Source of the DNA: Sinohyriopsis cumingii | Lineage: Eukaryota > Mollusca > Bivalvia > Unionida > Unionidae | DNA: 64,000 bases | Direction: 5' to 3' | Assembly: GCA_028554795.2 (NCBI GenBank) | Contig: CM068842.1 | Coordinates: forward strand, 53,767,608-53,831,607 | In this document: positions 49,375 through 61,151 of the stretch, piece after piece | How the letters are laid out: the number at the start of each line of letters is the position of its first letter | Numbering within the stretch: position 1 is the first letter of the stretch | Notes under the pieces: generated by a model | Seen by the model: the letters and a program-made list of their open reading frames with translations, nothing else | Told to the model about the DNA's origin: nothing | Database searches by the model: none | Position numbers and translations under genes: made by a program

Positions 49375-50995
49375 ACACATCAAGAGACACACATGGGCCT
49401 AGACTGCTTAGCTGTATGATATCTACATAACACAGTCAAGAGACACAAATATGCCAAGATTGCTTACCTGCATGACATCAACATAACACAGTCAAGAGAC
49501 ACAAATGGGCCTAGATTGCTTAGCTGCATGATATCTACATAATAAAGTTAACATATGCAAATGGGCCTAGATTGCTTAGCTGCATGATATCTACATAACA
49601 CATTCAAGAGACACAAATGGGCCTAGATTGCTTACCTGCATGACATCTACATAACAGTCAAGAGGCACAAATCGGCCTAGATTGCTTAGCTGCATGATAT
49701 CTACATAACAGTCAAGATACACAAATGGGCCTAGATTGCTTACCTGCATGATATCTACATAATACAATCAAGAGACACAAATGGGCCTAGATTGATTAGC
49801 TGTATGATGTTTACATAAAACATCAAGAGACACAAACGGGCCTAGATTGCTTAGCTGCATGATATCTACATAACAGTCAAGAGACACAAGTGGGCCTAGG
49901 CTGCTTACCAGCATGACATCTACATAACACAGTCAAGAGACACAAATGGACCTAGATTGATTAGCTGCGTGATATCTACATAATACGGTCAAGAGACACA
50001 AATGGGCCTAGATTGCTTAGCTGCGTGATATCTACATAACACATTCAAGAGACACAAATGGGCCCAGATTGCTTAACTGCATGACATCTACATAACAGTC
50101 AAGAGACACAAATATGCCAAGATTGCTTACCTGCATGACATCAACATAACACAGTCAAGAGACACAAATGGGCCTAGATTGCTTAGCTGCATGATATCTA
50201 CATAATAAAGTTAACATATGCAAATGGGCCTAGATTGCTTAGCTGCATGATATCTACATAACACATTCAAGAGACACAAATGGGCCTAGATTGCTTACCT
50301 GCATGACATCTACATAACAGTCAAGAGGCACAAATCGGCCTAGATTGCTTAGCTGCATGATATCTACATAACAGTCAAGAGACACAAATGGGCCTAGATT
50401 GCTTAGCTGCATGATATCTACATAACAAAGTCAAGATACGCAAATGGGCCTAGATTGCTTAGCTGCATTATATCTACATAACAAAGTCAAGATACGCAAA
50501 TGGGCCTAGATTACTTACCTGCATGATATCTACATAATACAATCAAGAGACACAAATGGGCCTAGATTGATTAGCTGCATGATATTTACATAAAACATCA
50601 AGAGTCACAAACGGGCCTAGACTGCTTAGCTGCATGATATCTACATAACAGTCAAGAGACACAAGTGGGCCTAGGCTGCTTACCTGCATGACATCTACAT
50701 AACACAGTCAAGAGACACAAATGGGCCTAGATTGCTTAGCTGCGTGATATCTACATAATACAGTCAAGAGACATAAATGGGCCTAGATTGCTTAGCTGCA
50801 TGATATCTACATAACAAAGTCAAGAGGCACAAATGGGCCTAGATTGCTTAGCTGCATGATATCTACATAACAAAGTCAAGATACGCAAATGGGCCTAGAT
50901 TGCTTATCTGCATGATATCTACATAACACAGTCAAGAGACACAAATGGGCCTAGATTGCTTAGCTGCATGACATCTACATAACAAGGTCATTGGT
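49375..50995. repeat. Minisatellite, ~54-56 bp unit, about 29 copies, with 663-bp higher-order repeat
   Basis: The unit is acaaatgggcctagattgct followed by tagctgcatgatatctacataacacagtcaagagac. A distinctive block starting agacacaaatatgccaagat occurs at 49,441 and again 663 bp later at 50,104, with the following units in the same order. About seven units read gcttacctgcat rather than gcttagctgcat. In the sense of the host gene (minus strand) these give atgcag|gtaagc. Confidence 0.95.
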
Positions 50996-51179
50996 CAAGA
51001 AATCTGGATTATTAGGATGCTTATTATCACAATTTCTTCAATAAATGTACTGTAAATTGTACATTATGCACCTGACAAGGTGAAAATTGGAAAAAAACTA
51101 TATGACTGGATGGTTAATCAGGTACCATCTGAACTTGTGTATTTTGTCTTTGCTAGCAATACTATAAGTTCCACCTTAT

Positions 51180-51600
51180 TAAATGGTGTCATCCTTGTCA
51201 CAAATGTAAGCCATCCACAAAACCTAGTCATGGTAAATGACACAGAACTCAGGTCATTTTATTTAATCCATTTTTCTTCATTACGTTATGGTTGCCTTCA
51301 TCTTTAAGCTATTGACCCCAGGATATATAGGCACTTTTCCTGTCTCTGATGCAAGCAATCCACAAAGTTAGTTATGGTTTGTGCATAGAAGTTCAGTTAT
51401 TCTATGGAAATCATTTTCCTTCTTGGTGTGCCTCTAACTATGACCTTTGATCTTTTAACCCCAAATCAAGATGTACCTTCTACAAAGTTTCCATACATGT
51501 GATATTCGCCTTTGTCCCCAAAATAAATGTCTTCTTTGTCTCACATGAAATCCATTTATAATGTTCAGTCATATGTAGTTAAAGATTTAAAGATATCATG
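51180..51600. repeat. Diverged copies of the ~140-bp repeat seen at 37.3-38.0 kb
   Basis: gcaagcaatccacaaag, catagaagttcagttattctatgg-aatcattttccttctt and tgacctttgatctttt-accccaaatcaaga appear in the same order as at 37.5 kb. Confidence 0.5.
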
Positions 51601-51911
51601 GTGAAATCATTTTTCATCTGAGAGCACGATTTTGAACTTTCAATAGATTTTATGTCATTGATACTTTTTGTAAAGATTTGGTCAAATGCTGTGTTGTGGT
51701 TTTTTAGGAGATATTATTTATCTCACTAGTAATCATACATTTTTCTGATTATGAATCAATATCAAGGATACAAAATGAAAAACCATTATGCTTTCTGTCA
51801 ACTTCAGTCAAATTTTCTTTGGCAATCTTAATGTGGTAGTTTCAAGTCTATTATATTTTTTTTAATGGTAGTAACATTTTATTGTGACTATCATTTGGAT
51901 AAAGTCATGTC

Positions 51912-52203
51912 AAGGTTTATCTATTTTTAGTAACAGAAGCCATATTTGACAGCAGATCTGCATAATTTGTAAGAACTTTGAAGGTATTTATGATAGTATG
52001 CTTTCTGTTCAATTTAGTGAAATTCTTCTGAGCATATTTTGAACAGAGGTCATTTCAAGGTTTATCTATTTTTAGTAACAGAAGCCATATTTGACAGCAG
52101 ATCTGCATAATTTGTAAGAACTTCGAAGGTATTTATGATAGTATGCTTTCTGTTCAATTTAGTGAAATTCTTCTGAGCATATTTTGAACAGAGGTCATTT
52201 AAA
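51912..52203. repeat. Tandem duplication, 145-bp unit, two copies
   Basis: caaggtttatctatttttag followed by taacagaagccatatttgac and on to gaacagaggtcattt is present twice, offset 145 bp (51931 and 52076), with only single-base differences. Confidence 0.93.
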
Positions 52204-54174
52204 GGTTTTACATTTGAAGCAGTGATTTTAAGAATTAAAAAGAAATCAATGCAAATTTGCTTTCAGAAAAATTTGGTCCACTTCATAACAATGATTTTGA
52301 AAAGAAACTGTTGACAGATGCCCATTAGACTATGCACCATGGATAATGGACAATGCACAATAAATCTCTTGGCCCTATGGCAAGGTAAGCTAGCAGTTAT
52401 TCAAAGGGAAAATGTTACATTTAGAACACAATGACATACCCTCAACTTAATTATATTAATGAGATGCATCATAATAACACGCTTTATTACTGTACTGTTC
52501 CATGGTGTCTAAGATCTAAATTTAAACACATCAATCAAAGTCACTGAAGCATTAAATATACATCAAAAATGACCAACCTTCAAAGCAAAAGTTTAACAAG
52601 TCTAGTGCCCAGGAATTCAACTTTAACAATTAATGCAATGGCAAAGATAATGTTTTCCTGCAGGATCTAAAAAGAATATGGTTAGTATCATACTATACAG
52701 ACATTTAAAATGTGACTCTCATGATTATAAAGGGTACCTTCTTTTTTATTAATTATTACTATTATTATTATTGTAAAATTATAAAATATTCAAGGGAAGT
52801 CACTGACTCATAAATTTCAAAAATTCATGTTTTATTTGAATATAGTCCACACAAAATAAGGTGCAGAAGTAAACACCTTTAGATGACCTTTCAGTGTTAA
52901 CCTTCTTTTTTCTTTCTTTCATCAGCAAAATATAGATGAAGATTCAGTAAATACTTGAATGGAAATCTAAGCTTGTTAACTGATCACAAGTGAAAATTCA
53001 CCGTAAATATATGCAAGAGATTTCCAAATCTAATTAGGCATATCTCTCTTCTTCCTTGGTCCCTCTTTTAAATATATTTGGTGAACAGTGAATTTATTAA
53101 ATTTATTTAATGGAAGGTTCTGTGTTTACCAGTTCAGATGTGCCTTAAGAAAACAATGCTGCAACTAATCAGTATAATTTGGTGCATCCTTGGATATTGC
53201 CCTTTTTAAAAATTCATTTGCTGATCCACCTGAATTTAGAGTGACCAACTACACCAATGTTATTAAAAAATTACCTAACAACTAGCAAAGCCTATTGGAA
53301 ACTATTGGACAAGATTTGTCAACCAGGCTAACTTTCAAAACATACAGCATTAATCTGAAAGTAAACTTTTCATTAGTCATTCACTTTATATTCTTAATGG
53401 ACAGGTGGGTCAAGTGTTACAGAACAGGCTTTTTTTTAACCTTTTGTTTAATCATAAGGATTACAGAAGCATCCTAATTAACTACTCCATCAGTTGTAAA
53501 CAATGGAGAATGGAAATGGTTGGACAAGGAGATGCATGATGCCAAGTAAACGGTCCACCCACCAAGCTCACCCCAGGCCTAGTACCAGAAACAGGCATCA
53601 TGGCGCACAAGAAAAAAGGTATGCTGCAGTGCATCCTAAAACAGTAAAAGCCTAACAACGTAAATTACTGAAGCATTCTCTTGTGTTGGCGGTATAAAAC
53701 TCACTAAGATTCATTCAGTTATAAAATTCAATGTCTCTATGACAAACAGTGCCTGATAAATACCTAAACTTAAATATTTAACAAAAGTTCATGAAGTGGG
53801 AAATATTCATTACACAGCCAACTTTTCTATTCATAAACACACATCACTCTTAAACATCTCACTTGGCTCACAGTAGGATATGATGCACAAATTATGAAAA
53901 TACAACCACTATAACAATAAGATAAACTTAACCATGAACAAACTCATGATATTAGCTCCTTTCAGTCCATCCAAAACAGTGAACTTCAATGAAGTCCAGA
54001 ACTTAAGTTGTGTCCCTTCTTCAAGTGGTAATAGGCACTAATCAGGTAAAAACAATGGGGTCCTTTAGAATACTGTAAATGGCACATGTCATACCCATGT
54101 GACCTTTTACCTACAAACACTGTTGACCTTGCAGCTTGGGACTTTACTTTGCATAAGATGTGGATCTGGGCAAA

Positions 54175-54175
<1 letters not shown>
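52204..54175. other. Intron 1 sequence without a recognised feature
   Basis: Apart from a short TTA tract near 52,745, I recognise nothing. Confidence 0.5.

Positions 54176-54227
<52 letters not shown>
54176..54227. repeat. (TA)n microsatellite
   Basis: It is a pure TA run of about 50 bp. Confidence 0.95.
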
Positions 54228-54232
<5 letters not shown>

Positions 54233-54758
54233 CTACGAGCAGTGCAGAAATGCAAAACTAGTATCTAGCTTTCCTAAGCGCTTTCGACTCTTAATGTGTC
54301 TTTTTCAAAGGCAAATACAAAACACAGACAAGACAAACAAATAAAACAGACAAACCATTGTCTTTGTAAAACTTGACATGACTATGACTTGTTGCTGATG
54401 CTGAAAGATATTTTATATTGACCTAGAAATCGATGAGCCATAGCATCATCTGTTATTTATGTAAATTTATTATGTGCAAATTATGTCCCGGATATTTCAT
54501 TGTTATGGTTGTAATTAAAGGTTATTGGGTGACTAATAAGCAAATTTTGAGAATCATTGAAAAGAGAACACGCTGGCTGCAAAAAGGTAATTTTATTTGT
54601 GAATGGCTGTCTTTTTCTAGTCTTCTATGTTTAAACTGCTTGGTTTATAACAAGAACACTGAAATCAGTTTATTACATTTATCTTAATCAATCCCTGACA
54701 AACATGATCCCTTGCTGGATCCAGTGCACTTGAAAAGACTGTTATTTGCCATGATTTG

Positions 54759-54760
<2 letters not shown>

Positions 54761-54827
<67 letters not shown>
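54761..54827. repeat. (AT)n microsatellite
   Basis: It is a pure AT run of about 66 bp. Confidence 0.95.
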
Positions 54828-54831
<4 letters not shown>

Positions 54832-54929
54832 CAGGCTAAAGTTTCATTACAATACATGTACCTTCAGTTGTTGAAGAGTCATATTCTTAATATGGCCAGC
54901 AGTCACTGACTTATATGTTCTCTTGGTCT

Positions 54930-55190
54930 GACCTTGAACTTTAGTTATAGTGCATGACACAATCTAGCCTTGATATATACTGGAGCAAACATTTCATTAA
55001 GATATCTTTAGTGGTTGAAAAGTTATACTCTGGACAATGATAATTTACACTGCTGTGACCCTGAACTTTAGTTATAGTGCATGACACAATCTAGCCCTGA
55101 TATATATGGGAGCAAACATTTCATTAAGATACCTTTAGTGGTTGAAAAGTTATACTCTGGACAATGATAATTTACACTGCTGTGACCTCA
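54930..55190. repeat. Tandem duplication, 127-bp unit, two copies
   Basis: gaactttagttatagtgcat followed by gacacaatctag and on to gataatttacactgctgtgac is present twice, offset 127 bp (54936 and 55063), nearly identical. Confidence 0.93.
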
Positions 55191-55319
55191 ACTTTGTGGC
55201 AGGGAATGGAGCTATGGAGGTGATCTACCATTTAGGCATGATATACAAATGAACAAAATTTCATGAAAATCTCTTATATCATCAGAAAGTTTTATTGCTA
55301 AATAAGCAAATATCAATTG

Positions 55320-56440
55320 ATGGACAGGCAAGCAGATGTCAATCGATGGACAAGCAGCAAATGTCAATGGATGGGCAACCAAGTGCACTCAATTGGTGCC
55401 CCAAAAGTAATCAAAATTATTAAAACATATTTGTCAGCTAAAGTGTTATGTATATTTAATTTGCATTCTTTGTTTGTTAGGTTTTTTTTTTATAAATTTA
55501 ATTATATGCTATTTTAATGTAACATTGTATGTTGGACTTCACCTTTTCCAAAATCGTTTATTTTCTACTTGACCTGAATTATTGATTTTTTCTAATTTTA
55601 TTCTTTAAACAGCTACATATCTAAAATGTTCTCTATGTGTATGAGCCTAGGTCTGGGTCTAGGTTACTGGATTCCCCTACAATTTACCTGTTGTACCTGG
55701 CATTGTCAGGTTATGTATTATAATTTTAATAACAGACTTTCTAATAATAACATTTTATTTTGTAAACATTAAGAACTTCTAATAATAACTATCATTTTAA
55801 ATTGTAAACATAAGAACTTTCTAGAAGGTTATTTTCCATTAGATAATGTTTTTTTTAGAAAATGTTAATTGTGACCAGAGGTCTAGCAGAGGACTATACA
55901 ATCTTGTCATTGGAAAGATTATTCATTTGTACTTAAGATCTAGCAGAACCAATCTGTATTATTGTTGTGTGCAGAAGTTCTTTTGGACTGGAATTTATTT
56001 CTTCAAATCATTTAATTCAGTGATTATTTTCGCTGGAAACACAGAATTCTCATAAAAAATTAATAATCTTGGACAGTGACATTCACGAGATTTATAGAGA
56101 ATTCAAACCTGGAATTATATTACTGTGTTTCAACAAAAGACTGTTGGTACAACAACACAATACAGGCCAACACAGGCACATGAACATCTTCAGCATTTGA
56201 CTTAATTTGGATTTCTAATAAAAGTTTATTCAGAACTTTACATTATTATAACTTGTGTCTGTAATTCTAGAATTATTTTAGGATTTAATTCGCAATACCA
56301 TAAGTTCTTTCTCTAGTTTTCACTTTGTATTCAAGGGAAATAAATTATTTGTTGAATAGTTTATAAAGCTTGTTACTTTTCACTCTTTTCTATACTTACA
56401 TTAAGAGCACAGACTCCTAATAAATGAAATTATTGGTCTT
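55320..56440. other. Intron 1 sequence without a recognised feature
   Basis: A minor repeated phrase (aataataac-t-attttaa-ttgtaaaca-taagaactt) occurs twice near 55,745-55,815. Nothing else is recognised. Confidence 0.45.
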
Positions 56441-56449
56441 GTGCTGACT

Positions 56450-56660
56450 CTGTTAGGAACTCACTCCATTTAGTATGGTAAAATCCCCTCAAAACTCACT
56501 CTATTTAGTAACTTAAAATCCCCTCAACACCATCTAGTAAACTAAAATCCACTCACAATGCACTCCATCTAGTAAGCTAAAATCCCCTCACAACTCACTC
56601 CATTTAGTAAGCTAAAATCCCCTCACAGCTCTCTCCATCTGATAACCAAAAATCCCCCTC
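56450..56660. repeat. Minisatellite, ~35-bp unit, about six copies
   Basis: The unit is tccatctagtaagctaaaat followed by cccctcacaactcac, period 35 bp (56566 to 56601). Confidence 0.88.
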
Positions 56661-56817
56661 ACAACATATTATGACCTTGTGCATCATTATAACTAGGTCC
56701 AAAACTATAGTAGTTCTAAAAAGTGAGGATGAAGTATTGATGACTCGATGAGCAGATGGACTGATTCAATGAAAGACAAACAAATGAAAAGTATCGTACT
56801 TTTTCCAACAGTGCATA

Positions 56818-56827
56818 TGTATGTATG

Positions 56828-56894
<67 letters not shown>
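56818..56894. repeat. (GTAT)n/(AT)n compound microsatellite
   Basis: A short gtat tetranucleotide run is followed by about 31 AT dinucleotides. Confidence 0.95.
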
Positions 56895-56897
<3 letters not shown>

Positions 56898-57378
56898 TGC
56901 AGAAAATTACATTATATCTTGAAAAAAGATAAATTCAACCAAAGATGTGGCTTAAATTATAGCCATGGCCCAGGATCCTAAATAATATAACCTTGACCTG
57001 TAGAAGCCTGCATCCCAGTTCATGAAGGAACTGGGTCAAGGTGACGTGTAATGTTTCTTCCAGTTTAGTATATTAGACATGGGTTTATTGATGCATATCA
57101 TCAATGTACAAAAAAATACCTGGTTAGCTGGTCAAAGCCCGTTCAATATTTTTCCTAAAACAAGTGATTTTTTCACCAAAATTAAAGAGTCTGGCAGTAT
57201 TCATTCACTGAAAAATAGAGGGTAGGTTTATTGTAAGTAAAGACTGTTATATTAAAAATGTCAATACTCTGAAGAAGGAACACATGCACAAAAGCCAACC
57301 CCAACTTCGCTTGAAAGATTAGCAGTATTAGGTGGGTAATATGAATTCATTTAAAATGTCAGTTTACTGAAGGCAGAC

Positions 57379-57391
57379 GGGGGGGGGGGGG
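57379..57391. repeat. G13 homopolymer
   Basis: Thirteen G in a row on the plus strand lie about 270 bp left of exon 1 within intron 1. Confidence 0.95.
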
Positions 57392-57664
57392 TAACTCTCT
57401 TGAGTTAGTGGCATAAACAACACAAAACTGAAACATAAACACACTAAAACAAAAATGTGAATTACAAGGTGACAATAAATGATTAAAACAGACCATTAAA
57501 ATTAACTATAACAACACAAAAGCATGAAATATATTTATACTGTTGAGAAACCACCTATACTTCACAACACAAACCATGGTTTCGGGCCAATGTAGAGAGT
57601 AACAAAAAACATCGTTAAATGTTATTTGGTGATAAAATGTGTGTTCGCACGATTGTCGACTTAC

Positions 57665-57795
57665 CAGTTTCCGTCCGCAGAATAATCTTCCCTTACGGTG
57701 CCCCACTGTCTTTCTGAAAGATAGGGTCCCCATCGCTTCCAATTCTTTAATCTCAGTTTGTCTTCTTTCAGCCGTTTCTTCTCTATAGAGGCCAT
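57665..57795 (-). CDS. GH63-like glucosidase, exon 1 (start codon, residues 1-43 plus two bases)
   Basis: This exon starts at ATG 57795-57793, with an in-frame TGA seven codons upstream, so the start is well supported. It encodes [10 protein letters not shown]... and then the very conserved block [20 protein letters not shown] (residues 22-41). That block is the N-terminal signature of the bacterial-type GH63-like family annotated as 'glucosidase' or MGH1-like glycoside hydrolase. No signal peptide is visible; the first 20 residues are basic and hydrophilic, suggesting a cytosolic product. The donor after AAC-TG is gtaagt, a strong consensus, and leaves phase 2. The family acts on alpha-glucosidic substrates; the actual substrate of the animal protein is unknown to me. 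The intron that follows is about 22.7 kb. The family call rests on remembered sequence similarity, not on a search. Confidence 0.92.
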
Positions 57796-57866
57796 ACCAG
57801 TAAGAATATGAATTCCTCAGTACAAATGTGTTTATGTGAGATAGTCTTGTTTCAGCACATGTTGAT

Positions 57867-57872
57867 CACGTG
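57867..57872. promoter_or_regulatory. E-box CACGTG upstream of exon 1
   Basis: The sequence gatCACGTGgt lies 72 bp upstream of the glucosidase start codon. A palindromic E-box is bound by USF/TFE-type bHLH factors in animals. A single six-base match is weak evidence, and the transcription start is unknown. Confidence 0.22.
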
Positions 57873-58850
57873 GTACAAATAAGTTGTGGATGAGACCATT
57901 GTATGAAAGGGGAAAGAGATCGAGTTATCAATGAATGGAAACCACAAATAGATTATTTTCCGTTGCATGAGGAATTGATTTTGTTAACTACAATATTCTG
58001 TGTAGTTCAATATATTTTTTAGTATTTCATTACCATTTCTTCAACTTCAATGCAGACTGTTTAGGACCAACCTAATTTTCTTAACTAACTTCCCTGCACT
58101 AACCATACATGGGGTAATTCCAAAATCTCCACAACGGTCAATGACCCGGTACACTATAACTCGCAGAAATGTGCTCAAAAACAAATATATGATGCAAAAA
58201 ACTTAAAATCTTGCAGCTCTGTGTGTGTGTGTGTTGTTTCACGGTGTCTCAGCACAACAGTGGATATATGTTGCCAACTAAAAAAAAAGTTCAAAATATA
58301 AAAATGAAGAATTGCACAAACACTTTAGGGAGTTAAACCTTTCCAAACAAATTTTAAAACGAAATATAACGAGTGCAAATGTTACAATTCTCTAAAAGGT
58401 ATATACAACAAAAGATAAAGGCAATACATGCAATGGAATAAACGGAAGAACAAATGTGACATGTACTTCATGCTATGTACGATTGTTAATAAAACGCATG
58501 GTTTCCTGTATATTCGCAATGCATTTTACTTCCACTGTCTCGGCACTATATAACTTTTCCAGTGTTGACGCGTGTTACACACGAAATAAACAATCAAGCA
58601 AACAATAGCAGTCGTTTATATTGTTTATGAAGGCTTGTAAGATTTGGCATCCACTCAGTACAGGCATTCATATTAACGTTCACCGATTTTCCCTTAACTG
58701 GGTCAGATGCCCAAAAGTAGGTCATCTGGCGACATATTGGTCGATCAACAGTGGGTTATTCGTCGTAGAATGGACTTCACTACTGTATTAGTGGGAAATG
58801 ATTCACGTGTAAAACTATCAAAATACATTGCGATAGGCATGTTTAAGAAT
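57873..58850. other. Upstream region of the glucosidase gene, CpG-retaining
   Basis: No exon is recognised. CG dinucleotides are clearly commoner than in the introns (about 16 in the 600 bp from 58,100). A promoter is expected in this interval but I could not place it. Confidence 0.4.
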
Positions 58851-58854
58851 AGTC

Positions 58855-58977
58855 AGTTTCCTCTGACCCTTGTCACCCCATTTTTGATATTTGGACATCT
58901 ATGTTGGGTGTAATATATAAATATTAAGTATCTATATATAAATATCAAAAATGGGGTGACAAGGGTCAGAGGAAACT
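58855..58977. other. Perfect 38-bp inverted repeat, hairpin with 47-nt loop
   Basis: The left arm is 58855-58892, starting agtttcctctgacccttgtc. The right arm is 58940-58977, its exact reverse complement over all 38 bases. The loop (58893-58939) is AT-rich. There is no TSD-like flank. It could be the hairpin of a small RNA precursor, a foldback MITE, or a recent inverted duplication. I recognise no known microRNA. Confidence 0.92.
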
Positions 58978-58989
58978 CGCACTAGTTTA

Positions 58990-59723
58990 AGAAAAGGAAA
59001 ATCTAGGCTACCGATGTGAGAGAAAAAAAATGGCTGAATTTAATGGCATATTGCAATTATATAAATATAGACCTGGCACTTGCTCAGGTCTAAATATATA
59101 CTGTATCATATTTTCAAATAGATGACGCTATATTTATATAAATAAAAAATACTTAAACGTTATTATTTGTATTATTAAACATAAAACATGCAATTTATTT
59201 CATTTAGTTCCTATATTCACTGGTCCATATATTAGATTTTAAAAAAAAGACGGAACTGTAATTCAGGCGAGCAAAAGCGACACATTTCAGGTTTACAACA
59301 TTTTCCTCACTCATTTCCAAATTTTGAAGACAAAATTCATATTTGTTTTGCGGGTTGGTTTTTTATGTGAGGGGTTAAAAAAAAATCGACCTATGCATGC
59401 TGTGTCCTCTGGGGCATTTTGAAAGTATCAACGAGTTTCACCTTTCAACTTTGAGTAGTATATGGGACGTAACTCTTGTAAGCTTCTGTAATGACAGACC
59501 TCAGCAACTTCTGTGTAAGATTAAATTTGGATCCCCGTTGAAAACGTGGCCGAGGTTCAGTTTCCAACAGCCGAGGTTCATTTTTCAACTGTTGCATACT
59601 AAACCGGCCGGATATGACTAGTTGTATAATGAACCATCTACATATTAAAAAATTACCCCTTTGAGTATGACCCTCTGTCACTATAGCCGTACTAATGCAC
59701 ACACCAAAAATCAAATACATCTT

Positions 59724-59725
<2 letters not shown>
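58990..59725. other. Intergenic sequence without a recognised gene
   Basis: A short palindrome (tagacctg ... caggtcta) lies near 59,066-59,092. No exon is supported. Confidence 0.45.

Positions 59726-59726
<1 letters not shown>

Positions 59727-59762
<36 letters not shown>
59727..59762. repeat. (AT)n microsatellite
   Basis: It is a run of AT dinucleotides of about 35 bp. Confidence 0.95.
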
Positions 59763-59764
<2 letters not shown>

Positions 59765-59837
59765 GCAAAATTGAAAAAATAGAGCGTGCAATTGTATTTA
59801 ATTGACTCAGAAGGGAGTAACCGGCGTGGTTCAGTAG

Positions 59838-59846
59838 TGTGTGTGT

Positions 59847-59882
<36 letters not shown>

Positions 59883-60175
59883 CTTAGATTTGTAACGTAC
59901 CTTTAACAAGTTTTCACTCATATCGCTACGATGTCTGCATTGTGGCAGTTCATACTGATGTTCAGCGCTGGGACATTATGCTGCAGACATATAGAATCAT
60001 GTACCACCTGAAACCAGGCCGACCAGTCCTAAAAGTGACCTCTTAGTGCTGAACGCAGTCAGGCAGCTGCTAGTAACATTTTTGTTAATCTTTGGTATGA
60101 CTCGGATGGGGTTCGAACCCGAGATCTTCCGATACCGAGGCGAACGCTCTAACCACCTATGCCACCGGAAAGGTC
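59838..60175 (-). mobile_element. tRNA-derived SINE, copy 1 of inverted pair A
   Basis: The plus strand shows the (TG)n tail first, then gacttagatttgtaacgtac, the body, the B-box complement ggttcgaacccgaga and the head complement gccaccggaaaggtc. It faces the next SINE head to head across a (CATA)n spacer. Confidence 0.9.
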
Positions 60176-60212
60176 AACACATACATACATACATACATAT
60201 GTACATACGTAC

Positions 60213-60535
60213 TAACCGCTTCGGTGGTCTTGTGGTTAGAACGTCAACCATGATGCGGGAGGTCGTGGGTATCCATCCCCGTCCGAGTGATACCAAAGAT
60301 TTATAAAAATGGTACTAACAGGTGCCTCGCTTGGCGCTCAGCATAAAGAGGTTAATGTTAGGACTGGTCGGCCTGGTGTCAGGATAATGTGACTGGGTGG
60401 GACATCATGCTACATGTCTGGAGCATGATGCCCCAGTGCTAGACATTAGTATAAACTGCCACACTGCAGACAGAGTAGCGATATGACTGAAACATTGTTA
60501 AAGATACGTTAAGATCCAAATCACACACGTATACG
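60213..60535 (+). mobile_element. tRNA-derived SINE, copy 2 of inverted pair A
   Basis: The head is taaccgcttcggtggtcttg followed by tggttagaacgtc. Its B box is degraded to gtgggtatccatcc, followed by the family body and a gttaagatccaaatcacaca tail. Confidence 0.9.
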
Positions 60536-60760
60536 TACGTAAATGCGTGCGAGCGTACATACATACATACATACATACATATCTTAGGACTTGTCGCTTA
60601 ATGTAGCTTCTTCATACAGTATTTAGGGCATATTCTGTTTTAAATCTGTTTTGCACGAATTATAATTTATGTTAAAGTTTGAGAACAGGAATGATGGCAT
60701 ATGCATCATTTTAAACAATTTAGATTTGGCGCACCATGCATATTTAGAAAGAAAAAATAG

Positions 60761-61100
60761 TGTGTGTGTGTGTGTGTGTGTGTAAGTGTGTGTGTCTGTT
60801 TGTGACTTAGATTTGTAACGTACCTTTAACAAGTTTTCACTCATATCGCTACGATGTCTGCATTGGGGCAGTTCATACCGATGTTCAGCACTGGGACACT
60901 ATGCTGCAGACATACAGCATCATGTACCACCTGAAACCAGGCCGACCAGTCCTAAAAGTGACCTCTTAATGCTGAACGCACAGTCAGGCAACTGCTAGTA
61001 ACATTTTTATTAGTCTCTGGCATGACTCGGACGGGGTTCGAACCCAAGATCTTCCGATACCGAGGCGGACGCTCTAACCACTTATGCCACCGGAAAGGTC
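60761..61100 (-). mobile_element. tRNA-derived SINE, copy 1 of inverted pair B
   Basis: It matches the SINE at 59838-60175 almost base for base at an offset of about 923 bp, including the start of the body gacttagatttgtaacgtac at 60804 versus 59881. Confidence 0.9.
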
Positions 61101-61151
61101 AATACACATACATACATACATACATACATACATGCGTAGGTAAATACGTAC

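Larger units (their letters stand above)
16626..57795 (-). other. Transcription unit of a GH63-like glucosidase, 5' part (five exons)
   Basis: This span joins five minus-strand exons into one open frame of about 240 codons. Introns measure 22,719, 9,246, 1,770 and 6,714 bp with phases 2, 0, 1 and 0. Every junction is GT..AG and reconstitutes a codon that fits the family. Each exon continues the protein exactly where the previous one stops, so no exon seems to be missing between 57,795 and 16,626. Exon 5 ends in phase 1, so at least one further exon must lie at lower coordinates. I could not recognise it within the window. The introns are full of minisatellites and transposon remnants, described separately. 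No polyadenylation signal or 5' UTR boundary could be fixed. Confidence 0.88.

Noticed and set aside
59445..59921. 158-codon minus frame with HTHTHT and YIYIYI runs
   Set aside because: It is built from (TG)n and (AT)n microsatellites and a SINE tail, and has no recognisable domain.
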